Shown: positions 43,659 through 53,677, numbered from the stretch's first letter. The stretch is 64,000 bases of DNA from Sinomicrobium pectinilyticum (GCF_003725735.1 NZ_RJTM01000114.1:1-64000); one strand, 5' to 3'. Numbers and translations are program-made. The notes: generated by a model not told the origin, from the sequence alone.

Positions 43659-44861
43659 ATGAAACACTATAGTAGATACCTCGTAGTCCTGTTTTTACTA
43701 GTTCTACCAAGCATTTTTACACACGGTTCCGCACAATCCATAATAACGAAAGAGGACCTGGTTAATGCCACCATTGACACCGATGGCAAATTAAGAATCA
43801 CACCCTCCGAAACTTCTTCCCAACATGATTTTGACTTTTTTGAAGGCCATTGGAAGATCCGTAACAAAAAGCTCAAAACACGATTGAACAACAGCACGGA
43901 ATGGATTGAATACAACGGCACCAACAAGGACAAAAAGATATTGAACGGGCTGGGCCATACCAATAACAATCGTTCTGTTATTGACGGGAAACCCTACGAA
44001 GGCATAGGTCTTACCCTCTTTAATCCGAAAACAAGACTGTGGAGTATTTACTGGGCGAGCAGCAAAAACGGTGTACTCGATGAGGATAATCCCGTGGTAG
44101 GATCTTTTGAAGGTAACATCGGCACTTTTTATGCCCGGGATACTTTTAATGGCAAACCTGTTATCGTCATGGCAAGGTGGGACAAAACTGATCCGGACAA
44201 AGCTATCTGGAGCCAGGCCTTTTCGGAAGACAACGGGAAAACATGGGAATGGAACTGGTACATGTACGAAAACCGGGTGGTTGAAAATGAAAAAGAACTC
44301 CGGGAAAAACTACTGACATTTGACACAAGTATCCCTATACCAGATCTTTCGTTCGATAAGAACGGGGAACTGATCATTAAAGCATCCGAAACCTCTTCCC
44401 ACAACGACTTCGACATGTTAACGGGCAAGTGGAAAATGTACCATAAAAAACTTAAATTCAGGTTAAGCAACAATAACGAATGGATTTACCTGGAGTCTGT
44501 TGATGAGAATTATGGGACCATATTACAGGGTATCGGCAATACAGATTTATACAGGGCAACCTTTGATGGCGAACCTTTTGAAGGGTTTACGTTACGATTG
44601 TTCGATCCGGAAACAAAACTGTGGAGTTTGTACTGGGTAGCCAGCAATTCCGGTGTGCTGGACCCACCGGTTGTCGGTTCGTTTGACAATGATATCGGGC
44701 ACTTTTTCGGAAAAGATACTTTCAATGGAAAAGATATCGTCATGGTATTCCGCTGGGATATGCGCGACAGGGAGCATCCCGTATGGAGCCAGGCCTTCTC
44801 TGAAGACAACGGAAAAACATGGGAATGGAACTGGATTAATGTTTCGTATAAGATGGAGTAA
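43659..44861 (+). CDS. Secreted protein of two tandem copies of a DUF1579-like domain
   Basis: A 400-residue protein with a signal peptide (about 1-26) and two copies of a roughly 155-residue domain (about 50-205 and 243-398). Each copy runs from SETSSQHDFDFFEGHW / SETSSHNDFDMLTGKW through GLTLFNPKTRLWSIYW / TLRLFDPETKLWSLYW to QAFSEDNGKTWEWNW. The domain resembles small lipocalin-like hypothetical proteins common in bacteria; no function is established that I know of. At DNA level 44208-44258 and 44784-44834 agree at 48 of 51 positions, which suggests a recent duplication or gene conversion. The divergent MocR-type gene may regulate it. Confidence 0.8.
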   Translation: MKHYSRYLVVLFLLVLPSIFTHGSAQSIITKEDLVNATIDTDGKLRITPSETSSQHDFDFFEGHWKIRNKKLKTRLNNSTEWIEYNGTNKDKKILNGLGHTNNNRSVIDGKPYEGIGLTLFNPKTRLWSIYWASSKNGVLDEDNPVVGSFEGNIGTFYARDTFNGKPVIVMARWDKTDPDKAIWSQAFSEDNGKTWEWNWYMYENRVVENEKELREKLLTFDTSIPIPDLSFDKNGELIIKASETSSHNDFDMLTGKWKMYHKKLKFRLSNNNEWIYLESVDENYGTILQGIGNTDLYRATFDGEPFEGFTLRLFDPETKLWSLYWVASNSGVLDPPVVGSFDNDIGHFFGKDTFNGKDIVMVFRWDMRDREHPVWSQAFSEDNGKTWEWNWINVSYKME

Positions 44862-45257
44862 AGATCAAAATCACCTTTTGCCAGAACTTATTTCCGGGAC
44901 ATCTCAGGGTGATAGCATTCCGTTGGCCATTTTTTGGAAGATTGGAGTTTTTATGTGAACTTTCGGAGTAACATTAGTTTAAATTTATATGTGATATAAA
45001 GGATATTTGGTGATTACCTCCTAACCCTACCGAACGTCTATCATCAATAACCTATGGATAACGCTATATGGATAGTAAGTGGTTCATGCTGAATTTTCAT
45101 TACAATCAATAAATATTCCTCATTCCGGGCGAATACCGATGCCCGATAAAATAACCGGTTCAGGATGATTCATAAGGTAATAACAGCAGTCCTTCCGGAA
45201 GTTGCCAGATTATCGACTACCTTATATATTTGAAAATCAACAATGATAGCATAAATA
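44862..45257. other. Convergent intergenic region
   Basis: About 400 bp between the tandem-domain gene (+) and GH3 (-). Copy B of the non-coding repeat lies at its left end. The rest is AT-rich with no gene and no convincing terminator stem. Confidence 0.5.
44927..44971. repeat. Non-coding repeat, copy B
   Basis: Starts CCATTTTTTGGAAGATTGG and matches copy A (41750-41795) with six differences including one deleted base. The inner AGC/GCT pair of copy A is AGT/ACT here, so a C-G pair has become T-A, a compensatory change that suggests the stem matters. It lies 65 bp past the stop of the tandem-domain gene. Confidence 0.6.
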
Positions 45258-47453
45258 TCACTCCACCTTTAAATTCACTTTAGCTTTTATATCACCGGAT
45301 GAGCTACCCAGCATAAGGGTATAAGTCCCCGGTTCTACAACCCAATCGCTTATATTTTCATCATAGTATGCCAGGCTGCCAATGGGTACTTCCAGTTCCA
45401 CCTCTTTACTTTCACCGGCTTTGAGATAGACCTTTTTAAATGCTTTCAATTCTTTTGCCGCCCGTGACACTTCTGATTTTGATTTACCTGTATACAATTG
45501 CGGAACTTCCGCCCCGTCGGATCTTCCCGAATTAGTCAGGGTAAACGATACTTTTACGGTTTCTTTATCACTATATTGAGTTTTATCAATAGAAAGACCG
45601 GCATAGTCGAAGGAGGTATAGCTCAATCCATGACCGAAAGAAAAGAGCGGTTTGATCTTTTTGGTATCGAACCAACGATAGCCTACGAGAATATCTTCCT
45701 TATAAAATTGATCGGTACTGTCGCCGGGATATGAAAGTTCACCGTAAAAATGTGCTCCGTTATCTTCCAGTTTTTCAGGAAAGGAAAAAGGCAGTTTTCC
45801 CGAAGGGTTTACATCACCGGAAACAATATCCGTTAATGCATTTCCGGCTTCCGAACCCAGGTACCAGCCTTGCATGATCGCGGGAACCTTGTCTGCCCAG
45901 GGCATGCTTACCGCATTTCCGCTGAGCAATATCACGGCTGTATTTTTGTTGACTTTCAATACATCCCGGATCAGTTTGTCCTGTTCAAACGGAAGATCCA
46001 TAGACCTTCTGTCCCCTCCTTCACAGTCCTGATAGTGATTTTTATTAAGGCCTCCGATAAACAGCACAATATCTGCGCTTTTGGCGAGCTCTACCGCAGC
46101 CATTCGCAATGAATCCGCATCCAAACCTGACGGCTCTTCGCGCCCGTAAAGCGAAGGTCCGGAGGCATAACCGAGGCTGTGGACTATACGCTCGTCCCCG
46201 TATTTGTCTTTAAGCCCCTGCAAAGGGGAAACTTCATAGGCTGCTTTTAACGAAGACGATCCGCCTCCTATGACCAGGCTCCGGGAGGCATTTTCCCCGA
46301 TCACGGCTATTTTTTCGTATTTATCTACGGGTACAGGGAAAAATTGCCCTTTGTTCTTCAGCAAAACGATACCTTCCTGTGCGATTTTTCTTGCCGCCTT
46401 ACTGTGTTCCGGTGAAACAAACTTTCCAAACGGACGATCTCCCCTCATAGTAGTCCTGAAGATCACACGCAGAATGCGGCGTGCTTTATCTTCCAGTACA
46501 TCCGTATCGTATTTGCCTTCCTCAATTCCTTTCAGGAAAGGGTTGGCAAGATAATAGGACGAATAGGGGAAGTGGCTATTTGTTGTCAATCCGTTGGTGT
46601 AAGTCCCCATTTCAATATCAAGCCCGTTATTGACAGCCTGATCAGTATTGTGAACTCCTCCCCAGTCACTGATCACCAATCCGTCAAATCCCCAATCCTG
46701 TTTAAGGATCTTGTTCAAAAGCAAATCATTGTGACAGCAATGTTCTCCCCTGAACTGATTGTAAGCTCCCATCACAGACCAGACGTTTCCTTCCTGAACG
46801 GCTGCCTTAAAAGCCGGTAAATAGATCTCGTGAAGGGCCCGGTCGCTTACATTGACATTGATATGCCCCCGCCATACCTCCTGGTTGTTCAGGGCAAAAT
46901 GTTTCACGCAGGCGGCCACTCCTGCAGATTGTACTCCCTGAATGTACGGTACGACCATACGGGAGGCCAGGTAAGGGTCTTCTCCCATATATTCAAAATT
47001 CCTGCCGTTCAGTGGGGTCCTGTATATGTTTACCCCGGGCCCTAATAGTATGGTCTTATTGCGGTACCGGGCTTCTTCCCCGATGGAAACCCCGTATAAC
47101 CGGGACAGGTCTGTGTTAAATGTAGCTGCAAGGCAGGTAAGCGCAGGGAATGCGGTACAGGAATCGTTGGTCCATTGTGCGCCGCTCCATTCGTCCCACA
47201 AAACCTCCTCCCGTATGCCGTGCGGGCCATCGGTAGACCAGACCTCCGGTATTCCGAGCCTGGCCACTCCTTTTGAACTGAATTTGGACTGGGCATGGCA
47301 CAGGGCTACTTTCTCTTCGGTGGTCATCAGCGAAAGCGCACTTTCTACGCGTTCTTCTACGGGTTTTGTAACATCGAGGTAAACAGGTACTTTATGCTGT
47401 GCAATGACTTGCATGGACAATAGTACCACGATATAAAATATTCCGGATTTCAT
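45258..47453 (-). CDS. GH3 beta-glycosidase
   Basis: Exo-acting beta-glucosidase or beta-xylosidase of 731 residues with a signal peptide (about 1-18), predicted periplasmic. The N-terminal TIM barrel carries the nucleophile Asp263 (LVISDWGG); the C-terminal alpha/beta sandwich (about 355-580) and an FN3-like domain (about 640-720) follow. GH3 enzymes of this length usually finish the breakdown of oligosaccharides. It is the last gene of a run of - strand genes (GH2, serine hydrolase, GH3), 29 bp after the hydrolase stop. Confidence 0.95.
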   Translation of the reverse strand: MKSGIFYIVVLLSMQVIAQHKVPVYLDVTKPVEERVESALSLMTTEEKVALCHAQSKFSSKGVARLGIPEVWSTDGPHGIREEVLWDEWSGAQWTNDSCTAFPALTCLAATFNTDLSRLYGVSIGEEARYRNKTILLGPGVNIYRTPLNGRNFEYMGEDPYLASRMVVPYIQGVQSAGVAACVKHFALNNQEVWRGHINVNVSDRALHEIYLPAFKAAVQEGNVWSVMGAYNQFRGEHCCHNDLLLNKILKQDWGFDGLVISDWGGVHNTDQAVNNGLDIEMGTYTNGLTTNSHFPYSSYYLANPFLKGIEEGKYDTDVLEDKARRILRVIFRTTMRGDRPFGKFVSPEHSKAARKIAQEGIVLLKNKGQFFPVPVDKYEKIAVIGENASRSLVIGGGSSSLKAAYEVSPLQGLKDKYGDERIVHSLGYASGPSLYGREEPSGLDADSLRMAAVELAKSADIVLFIGGLNKNHYQDCEGGDRRSMDLPFEQDKLIRDVLKVNKNTAVILLSGNAVSMPWADKVPAIMQGWYLGSEAGNALTDIVSGDVNPSGKLPFSFPEKLEDNGAHFYGELSYPGDSTDQFYKEDILVGYRWFDTKKIKPLFSFGHGLSYTSFDYAGLSIDKTQYSDKETVKVSFTLTNSGRSDGAEVPQLYTGKSKSEVSRAAKELKAFKKVYLKAGESKEVELEVPIGSLAYYDENISDWVVEPGTYTLMLGSSSGDIKAKVNLKVE

Positions 47454-47482
47454 GTGTGTTTTTTATTTAGAATCATCTATCA

Positions 47483-48811
47483 TTAGTTAAACAACTCATA
47501 TACCTTTTCGAGGAATAAAGGGTATAGAGGATCGCGCTGGTACATGTTTATGTAGAACAAGGCAATCATATTGTTTTCCGGGTCTATGATATATTCTGTG
47601 CCAAACAGCCCTCCCCAGGCAAACGCCGTATTGGAAACTGCGGGTACGGGCTTCTTTATCTCATTGAAAAGTTCAAACCCTAAACCAAACCGGAAACCTT
47701 CTCCCCAGGCCTCCACTCCCTGAAGCCGGTCTACAGTGGTCATGAGCTCTACTGTTTCGGGCTTCAGGATTCGATGGCCATTGAATTCTCCTTTGTTTAA
47801 CAGCATCTGGCAAAATCTGGCGTAATCCTCTATGGGTCCGTTCAACCCGATAGCTCCCTCACAATAGGTCTGTTCGCTGCTGACCGCGCCTTCCACATAT
47901 ATCTGTGAACCAGGCTTCAGCTCACCTTCCTCCATGGTATAAGTTTTTACAAAACGCTTCAATGCATCTTTTCCATAATACCAATCGGTTTCCGTCATGC
48001 CCAGCGGGTCCAGGACCGTTTCCTTCACATATTGGCGCAGGGGTTTCCCCGAAATACGCTCTATCAGGTAGGCCAGCATATTGGTACTCACGTGGTAATT
48101 CCATGCCGTCCCCGGATCAAAGCCGAGAGGATATTTTGCCAGGTCGAGCATCTCGTCTTCGAGGTATTTTGCATTATAGTCGCCGCCAAAGCTGTGTTGC
48201 CCGTCGGGCGCTTTTTCGGGCATAGCACCGCCAAAGCCGGCAAACGTACCTGTTTTTTGACCTTCGGAACGGCGGATCTCCTCAACAAGCCCCGCATTAA
48301 GGCCGGATGTATGGGACATCAGGTGAACAAAGGTCATGGGCGATTGAACCGGCCTGGTTTCGTAGGTGCCGTCTTCGTGAACCTTTGTTACCACCCGGTC
48401 CGGGATTTCAGGGAAGTATTTCGACACCGGGTCATCTATGGCCACCAGGCCTTTTTCGACCAGGGTCATGAACGCAACCGTAGTGATAGCTTTGGTCTGT
48501 GAAAACAGTACATAATAGTCATCTGTGGTCGCCGGAAGCTGATTTTCCATATCTTTCCAACCGAATGCTTTTTTGTACACTATATTTCCCCCCTTTGCTA
48601 CAAAGCCGGCAACGCTGTTCAGCTTTCTTTCATCTACAAATGACTGTAGCAAAGAATCCATACTTTCTACTTTTTTGGCACGAACGCCAAGGTCTTTTAA
48701 GTCGGGATTCCGGTTAAAGCTCCGGGGAATGTCATCTGCCTGCATTGAGAAGCCTTTGCAGGCAAAAGTCAGTACAGCCAATGATACCAGTAACAGGTTG
48801 ATCTTATTCAT
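47483..48811 (-). CDS. Serine hydrolase of the beta-lactamase/esterase family VIII fold
   Basis: A 442-residue penicillin-binding-like hydrolase with a possible lipobox (LTFAC, Cys18). The SxxK motif is Ser104-Gln-Thr-Lys107, and WNYHVS stands where the Tyr motif is expected. Such proteins are often esterases and not antibiotic-resistance enzymes. The position between GH2 (16 bp upstream) and GH3 suggests it removes an ester group, for example acetyl, from the glycan, but that is inference. Confidence 0.85.
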   Translation of the reverse strand: MNKINLLLVSLAVLTFACKGFSMQADDIPRSFNRNPDLKDLGVRAKKVESMDSLLQSFVDERKLNSVAGFVAKGGNIVYKKAFGWKDMENQLPATTDDYYVLFSQTKAITTVAFMTLVEKGLVAIDDPVSKYFPEIPDRVVTKVHEDGTYETRPVQSPMTFVHLMSHTSGLNAGLVEEIRRSEGQKTGTFAGFGGAMPEKAPDGQHSFGGDYNAKYLEDEMLDLAKYPLGFDPGTAWNYHVSTNMLAYLIERISGKPLRQYVKETVLDPLGMTETDWYYGKDALKRFVKTYTMEEGELKPGSQIYVEGAVSSEQTYCEGAIGLNGPIEDYARFCQMLLNKGEFNGHRILKPETVELMTTVDRLQGVEAWGEGFRFGLGFELFNEIKKPVPAVSNTAFAWGGLFGTEYIIDPENNMIALFYINMYQRDPLYPLFLEKVYELFN

Positions 48812-48827
48812 TTTACTAATTGCTATG

Positions 48828-50627
48828 TTATTTATTTTTGAAATATTTCTTCATAATATACCAGGCTTTCTTTTTATCGCCGTTCTCGGACAACAACCCT
48901 TTCCTGTTATAGCCTTGTTGATAGACAGGGTGCATCCGCCCGAGCGACCGGTAATCGAACAATAGCCAGGGACACACCCCGGCCAGGTTGGGTATCGTAC
49001 CGAACATTTTTACCTGGTCGGTATAAATTTTTTCCTGGTATCCTTCCGTCCAGTAAGCGGCTTCGTCAGCCGGGCCGTCATTGTTTCCGTATAAGGCTTC
49101 TCCCCCGAATTCCGAAATAAACACGGGCTTATCAGGAAACGCAATGTTCCACCTGGTGTCCGCCGGCCTGCCTTGCCAGGGGATATACCAGCCGATATAT
49201 TCATTGATCGAAACAATATCGGAATGCAGGTAAAGCGAATCCTTTATCCCAAAGGTGTTGTTTTCGTAGCTCTGGGTGTTCGTCACATGGGTAACCGGCC
49301 GGGTGGGATCGGCTGCCCTGCATTTCCGGGTCAGCTCTGCCAGGGCTTTGTTCCGGCCGGGGGTGCCGGGGTAGGTTTCGTTGGACAGCGCCCAGATGAC
49401 CACCCCGCAGCGGTTCCGGTCCCGGCGGACCATTTCGTGGAGCATGTTCTTCATTTTCTGCGGCATAAGGCTATCGGAAAATCGGATATGCTGATATATG
49501 GGGAGTTCACTCCACACCATCAGGCCCATCTTTTCGGCTTCTTTCACCATGTGCTCACTGTGTGGATAATGCACCAGCCGTACAAGGTTGCAACCCAGTT
49601 CTTTTGCAGGAGTAAGTAGCTGCCGGGCATCCTCTGTGGAATAGGCCCGCTTCCCTTCGTACGGGTTTTCCTCATGGATATTCACCGCTTTCACGAATAC
49701 AGGCTGCCCGTTGAGCAGAATTTCGTCCCCACGTACTTCGATACTCCTGAACCCGATCTGGTCTGTAACCGTATCCGTTTCGCTTTCAACGATCACTTCG
49801 TAACGTTTGGGGTTTTCGGGCGACCACAGGTCAAAATCCGAAGAAAATTCAACACGGGCGATGCCTTTACCGTCGGTTTTTGTACTATAGACGAGGTTGA
49901 GTTCGGGAATCCGTATGTTGATCTTTTGCACTGTTTCCGGCCCGTTTAGCCGGACCCACCCCTGAACGGTGTCCAGGCTGCCTTTTTTTAACTGAATGAA
50001 ATAGTCTTCGATATAGGTGCCGTTGGTTTCCACCAGGTCGACATCCCGGGTGATGCCGCCGTAATTGAACCAATCGTAGCCTGTACCGGGCAAACCGTTT
50101 TTCAGGCGCCGGTTGTCTGCTTTAACGATCAGGGAATTTTCCCCTTTCCTGACTTTGCCGGTAATCTCAAACTGGAAAGGGGTAAAACCACCTTCGTGGC
50201 TTCCTATTTTCTCCCCGTTGAGGTACACATCCGCCAGGTAATTCACCGCCCCGAAATAAACAAACAGCCTTTTCCCCGGCTGAAGGGAAGAGGTAAACTG
50301 TTTTTTGTACCAGACCGTGCCTTCGTAATAGGTGAGTTCAGGCATTTGGGAGTTGAAGTCGCCCGGCACTTTCAATACGGGGGCGCCTTCAAACGAATAT
50401 TCGAAAAAGTCGGTTTTTTTCTGCGGTTTTTTCTCCAGCCATACCCGGAGGTATTCGCCGCGCCCGGCCGGATCGACTAGGGCTTTCCATTCGCCGTTGA
50501 GGCTTGTCCGGTCCCTGGACTGTATGTTTATCATGGCAGTCTGGGCAGTTACCAATTCGACGGAAACCATAGTGAATAAAGCTATCAACATCCATTTCCC
50601 CATAGCCGCCTTTTTGTATGTATTCAT
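48828..50627 (-). CDS. GH2 glycosidase, beta-glucuronidase-like
   Basis: A 599-residue GH2 enzyme with the short three-domain layout (sugar-binding sandwich, Ig-like, TIM barrel) typical of beta-glucuronidases. A signal peptide ends near residue 29. Catalytic acid/base Glu417 (LSNET) and nucleophile Glu506 (FISEFGGEA) are present. The short form favours beta-glucuronidase over beta-galactosidase, but specificity within GH2 is hard to predict and beta-galacturonidase or mannosidase-like activities are possible. Confidence 0.88.
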   Translation of the reverse strand: MNTYKKAAMGKWMLIALFTMVSVELVTAQTAMINIQSRDRTSLNGEWKALVDPAGRGEYLRVWLEKKPQKKTDFFEYSFEGAPVLKVPGDFNSQMPELTYYEGTVWYKKQFTSSLQPGKRLFVYFGAVNYLADVYLNGEKIGSHEGGFTPFQFEITGKVRKGENSLIVKADNRRLKNGLPGTGYDWFNYGGITRDVDLVETNGTYIEDYFIQLKKGSLDTVQGWVRLNGPETVQKINIRIPELNLVYSTKTDGKGIARVEFSSDFDLWSPENPKRYEVIVESETDTVTDQIGFRSIEVRGDEILLNGQPVFVKAVNIHEENPYEGKRAYSTEDARQLLTPAKELGCNLVRLVHYPHSEHMVKEAEKMGLMVWSELPIYQHIRFSDSLMPQKMKNMLHEMVRRDRNRCGVVIWALSNETYPGTPGRNKALAELTRKCRAADPTRPVTHVTNTQSYENNTFGIKDSLYLHSDIVSINEYIGWYIPWQGRPADTRWNIAFPDKPVFISEFGGEALYGNNDGPADEAAYWTEGYQEKIYTDQVKMFGTIPNLAGVCPWLLFDYRSLGRMHPVYQQGYNRKGLLSENGDKKKAWYIMKKYFKNK

Positions 50628-50652
50628 TTCTCTTTTATTTCAATTTTGACTA

Positions 50653-51093
50653 TTATTCCACAATTTGCCTTGAGGACTGCCGTGCGGCCAGCTGCCACCC
50701 GTTTTCAGACTTTATCCATACATTGGTGAATCTTCTCGGTATCCATTGATCCCGATCAGCGACCATGCTGGCCGGCTGTTGTAACTCCTTGCCCATGACT
50801 ATGGCAATATTCCGATTGAAGGTTATTCGCTCGATGATCCGCTCAACAGCAGGGAATTTATGTCCGCTTTTCATCAGTGCCACAATATCTTTCGGGGTCA
50901 CAATTTTTCCATTGGGGTTGTTTACCACATAGTTTTCAGACCATATTCGCAACAGCGAAGTCGTATCCCCCCGGTCAAGCAGTTCCGTCCAATGTTTTTC
51001 CAATCGCCTGATCTCTGTTTCCTCTTCGGACTGTCCGAAAGAAATTGTGGTAACGAAAATAAAACCGATCAGCAAGAAATAATGTGTTCTCAT
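50653..51093 (-). CDS. SnoaL/DUF4440-like protein
   Basis: A 146-residue secreted protein with a signal peptide (about 1-20, TTISFGQ) and an NTF2-like fold (ETEIRRLEKHWTELLDRGDTTSLLRIWSENYVV ... FTNVWIKSENGWQLAARQ pattern, shown here in two parts). Members are of mostly unknown function; some bind small molecules. It lies between two GH2 genes with gaps of 25 and 84 bp and is probably co-transcribed. Confidence 0.8.
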   Translation of the reverse strand: MRTHYFLLIGFIFVTTISFGQSEEETEIRRLEKHWTELLDRGDTTSLLRIWSENYVVNNPNGKIVTPKDIVALMKSGHKFPAVERIIERITFNRNIAIVMGKELQQPASMVADRDQWIPRRFTNVWIKSENGWQLAARQSSRQIVE

Positions 51094-51177
51094 GGTATTG
51101 CTTTTTTAGGTTTGTTCTTGAGTTGTACTATTCAGGTGAATTTTTATCTATAACACCATTGGTTATATAATACCGGT

Positions 51178-53652
51178 CTATTCAGCCTTTAAGGTAGCCG
51201 TAGCCACCGGCAGCGTTCCGCTCCTTGCGGTAATGATTATTTCGCCCTTTTGGTCTGTTGACTGTATGATGGCCAGGCATTTCCCCAGATAAGTTTCCAT
51301 TTTATCTCCTTTTAACGGGGTATGGCTCTGCTGATTCCCGTTACCCACTGCGGTGAGTTTGCCCGCACCTTCCACTTCAAATTCGATCATGTTGCCGGCA
51401 AAAGGAACCGGCACATCGTTAGCGTCCACTACCTGCACGGTTACGTAGCTTAAATCCTGTTTGTTGGCTTTTATTGTTTTCCGGTCTGGTGATAACACTA
51501 TTTTTGCCGGTTCTCCCGCGGTCTGAACGGCAAAGGAAACGGTCTTTCCTTCTTCCGTTTTCCCGATGGCCTCCAGCTTGCCCGGTTCATAGGGTACTTC
51601 CCAGAACAGGAAAGCTTCGTTCTTAAGGTCCCATTTCCGGCTTCCCAAAGACTTTCCGTTCAGTTTCAGTTCTACATCGGGCACATTGGTATATACATGG
51701 ACAGCCAGTGTATCGCCCGTTTTGTCATGGTTCCAGTGGGCCTCCACTTTGGGCCAGTTCCAGAACGAACTAACTTCCCTGTTCCTTGCCGATTCATCGG
51801 TTTGTACCGCAATATACACCATGGGTTCGTCATTCCATAATGCTTTTCTGAACCAATACCCGGGTTTGGGAGAACCACACATATCAATCACCCCGCAATC
51901 GGCTCCCCTCCAGGGCCATTCGGGCCAGGTTTTCCAGAATTCGAACCCGGTACCTACATGGCCAATACCTGCCTCGCCTATATAGTCGAAACCGGTCCAA
52001 AGGAATTCGCCCGCCACATAATCCTCCAACTGGCCGTCGAGCCATTGTTGGTACGATCGCATTTGCCATGCGTTGTGGTCGTGGTAAGGGTACATCACTG
52101 TCTCGGAGCCATAAATCACCCGATCGGGGTATTTTTCATGGTCTTCCTTATAAAAAGCTTCCTGGTAGTTGTAACCTACGATGTCCAGCAATTCCAGGGC
52201 TCCAAAGTCATTGAAGTTTACGATTTCGTTACAGGCGAGGGTGAAGGGACGGGTGTTGTCGTGTATGCGCCCCGCATCGAGCAGCATGGGTATAATTTTC
52301 AGCGCATTGTCCTTGTTATACTGCTCCCTAAGCTCATTGCCTATGCTCCAGGCAATAACAGACGGATGATTACGATCACGCTTAATCCAGTTTTCTATAT
52401 CCCTCTCATACCATTCCTCAAAATGTGGTGCATATCCCGCAGGCGTTTTCCCGTCCATCCATTCGTCGAATAGTTCGTTGATCACCACAAAACCGAGGCT
52501 GTCGGCATAGGCCAGCAATTCGGGCGAAGGCGGGTTGTGGCTCATCCTTAGTGCGTTGCAGCCCATTTCCTTCAAAATCTCCAACTGCCGCTTATGGGTA
52601 TAGTCCAGTACGGCCGCGCCCAATGGCCCGCCGTCGTGGTGGTTGTTTACGCCCTTTAGCTTTACGTGTTTTCCATTAAGGGAAAAGCCTTTATCCGGAT
52701 CGAAATCGAAGGTCCTGATCCCGAAAGAGGTCGTGTAGCTATCCGTTAGGGTACCATCCGACCGGACTTCCACCTCCAGACGATATAAGTGAGGTTGTTC
52801 AACGGACCATAATGAAGGCCTGGTGACCCGGATGTCCTGGTCGATTTTCAGCGGCTGACCGGCTTTGACTTCGATTTCCGATCCGGCCTTTCCGGCTTCT
52901 TTTCCTTCGGTATCTATAAGCCTGGTGATGACCGTGCAGGGCCGGTCGGTATCGTTCTCATTGCGCAGTTCGATGGAAACATCGATACTTGCTTCATCTT
53001 CGCTGGCATCGACCGTGCGGGCAAAAACGCCCCATTGATCGATATGCAGCCTGTTTCTGGCAAGCAGCCGGACATGCCGGTAGATACCCGAACCGGTGTA
53101 CCATCTTGAGTTGGGCTGTTCGCTGGTATTTACTTTTACGGCAATGACATTCTCCTCACCCTCCGGATTCAGGTGTGGTGTCAGGTCATAATAAAAGGAA
53201 GAATATCCATAGGGCCGTATACCGAGGTACTGCCCGTTGATCCAGACCTCGCTGTTGCGATACACGCCATCGAACAGTATTCCGATCTTTTTATTTAAAA
53301 ACCCGGGCGCTGTCCTGAAGGCTTTTCTGTACCAGCCGATACCGCTGTACGTATAGCCACCACCTGGGCCAGTGGCATAGGCTGAGTCGAAAGGATGTTC
53401 GATACTGAAATCGTGCGGTACATCCAGTATACGCCAGCCGGAATCGTCGAACCCGGGTTGTTCTGCGCCCTGGTGATCTTCCGGGGCAAATTTCCAGTCG
53501 AAATCGAAAGGGATCTTGGTATTATCATCGGGCTGTTCTTTGTTGCATGATGCAAGCACCACGAAAAGAAGGAACAATGATGAAATTAATCGAATTCTTT
53601 TCACTTTATATTGAGCTTGTTTAAATTTTTTTAATTCGCTGAAAAACGGCAC
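51178..53652 (-). CDS. GH2 beta-galactosidase-like enzyme, lipoprotein
   Basis: A longer GH2 of 824 residues with lipobox VLASC (Cys36). Domains: sugar-binding sandwich (about 45-200), Ig-like (about 205-315), TIM barrel (about 320-600), then C-terminal Ig-like domains of the DUF4982 kind (about 630-820). Acid/base Glu440 (WSIGNE) and nucleophile Glu517 (YGSET) are in place. This architecture is typical of Bacteroidota beta-galactosidases, which would suit galactose side chains of xyloglucan-like glycans. Confidence 0.9.
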   Translation of the reverse strand: MPFFSELKKFKQAQYKVKRIRLISSLFLLFVVLASCNKEQPDDNTKIPFDFDWKFAPEDHQGAEQPGFDDSGWRILDVPHDFSIEHPFDSAYATGPGGGYTYSGIGWYRKAFRTAPGFLNKKIGILFDGVYRNSEVWINGQYLGIRPYGYSSFYYDLTPHLNPEGEENVIAVKVNTSEQPNSRWYTGSGIYRHVRLLARNRLHIDQWGVFARTVDASEDEASIDVSIELRNENDTDRPCTVITRLIDTEGKEAGKAGSEIEVKAGQPLKIDQDIRVTRPSLWSVEQPHLYRLEVEVRSDGTLTDSYTTSFGIRTFDFDPDKGFSLNGKHVKLKGVNNHHDGGPLGAAVLDYTHKRQLEILKEMGCNALRMSHNPPSPELLAYADSLGFVVINELFDEWMDGKTPAGYAPHFEEWYERDIENWIKRDRNHPSVIAWSIGNELREQYNKDNALKIIPMLLDAGRIHDNTRPFTLACNEIVNFNDFGALELLDIVGYNYQEAFYKEDHEKYPDRVIYGSETVMYPYHDHNAWQMRSYQQWLDGQLEDYVAGEFLWTGFDYIGEAGIGHVGTGFEFWKTWPEWPWRGADCGVIDMCGSPKPGYWFRKALWNDEPMVYIAVQTDESARNREVSSFWNWPKVEAHWNHDKTGDTLAVHVYTNVPDVELKLNGKSLGSRKWDLKNEAFLFWEVPYEPGKLEAIGKTEEGKTVSFAVQTAGEPAKIVLSPDRKTIKANKQDLSYVTVQVVDANDVPVPFAGNMIEFEVEGAGKLTAVGNGNQQSHTPLKGDKMETYLGKCLAIIQSTDQKGEIIITARSGTLPVATATLKAE

Positions 53653-53677
53653 TTTTCCGGTTCATATTCTTCTTTTA

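Noticed and set aside
47483-48811. Beta-lactamase as an antibiotic-resistance gene
   Set aside because: The fold is shared with esterases, the Tyr motif is atypical and the context is glycan breakdown.
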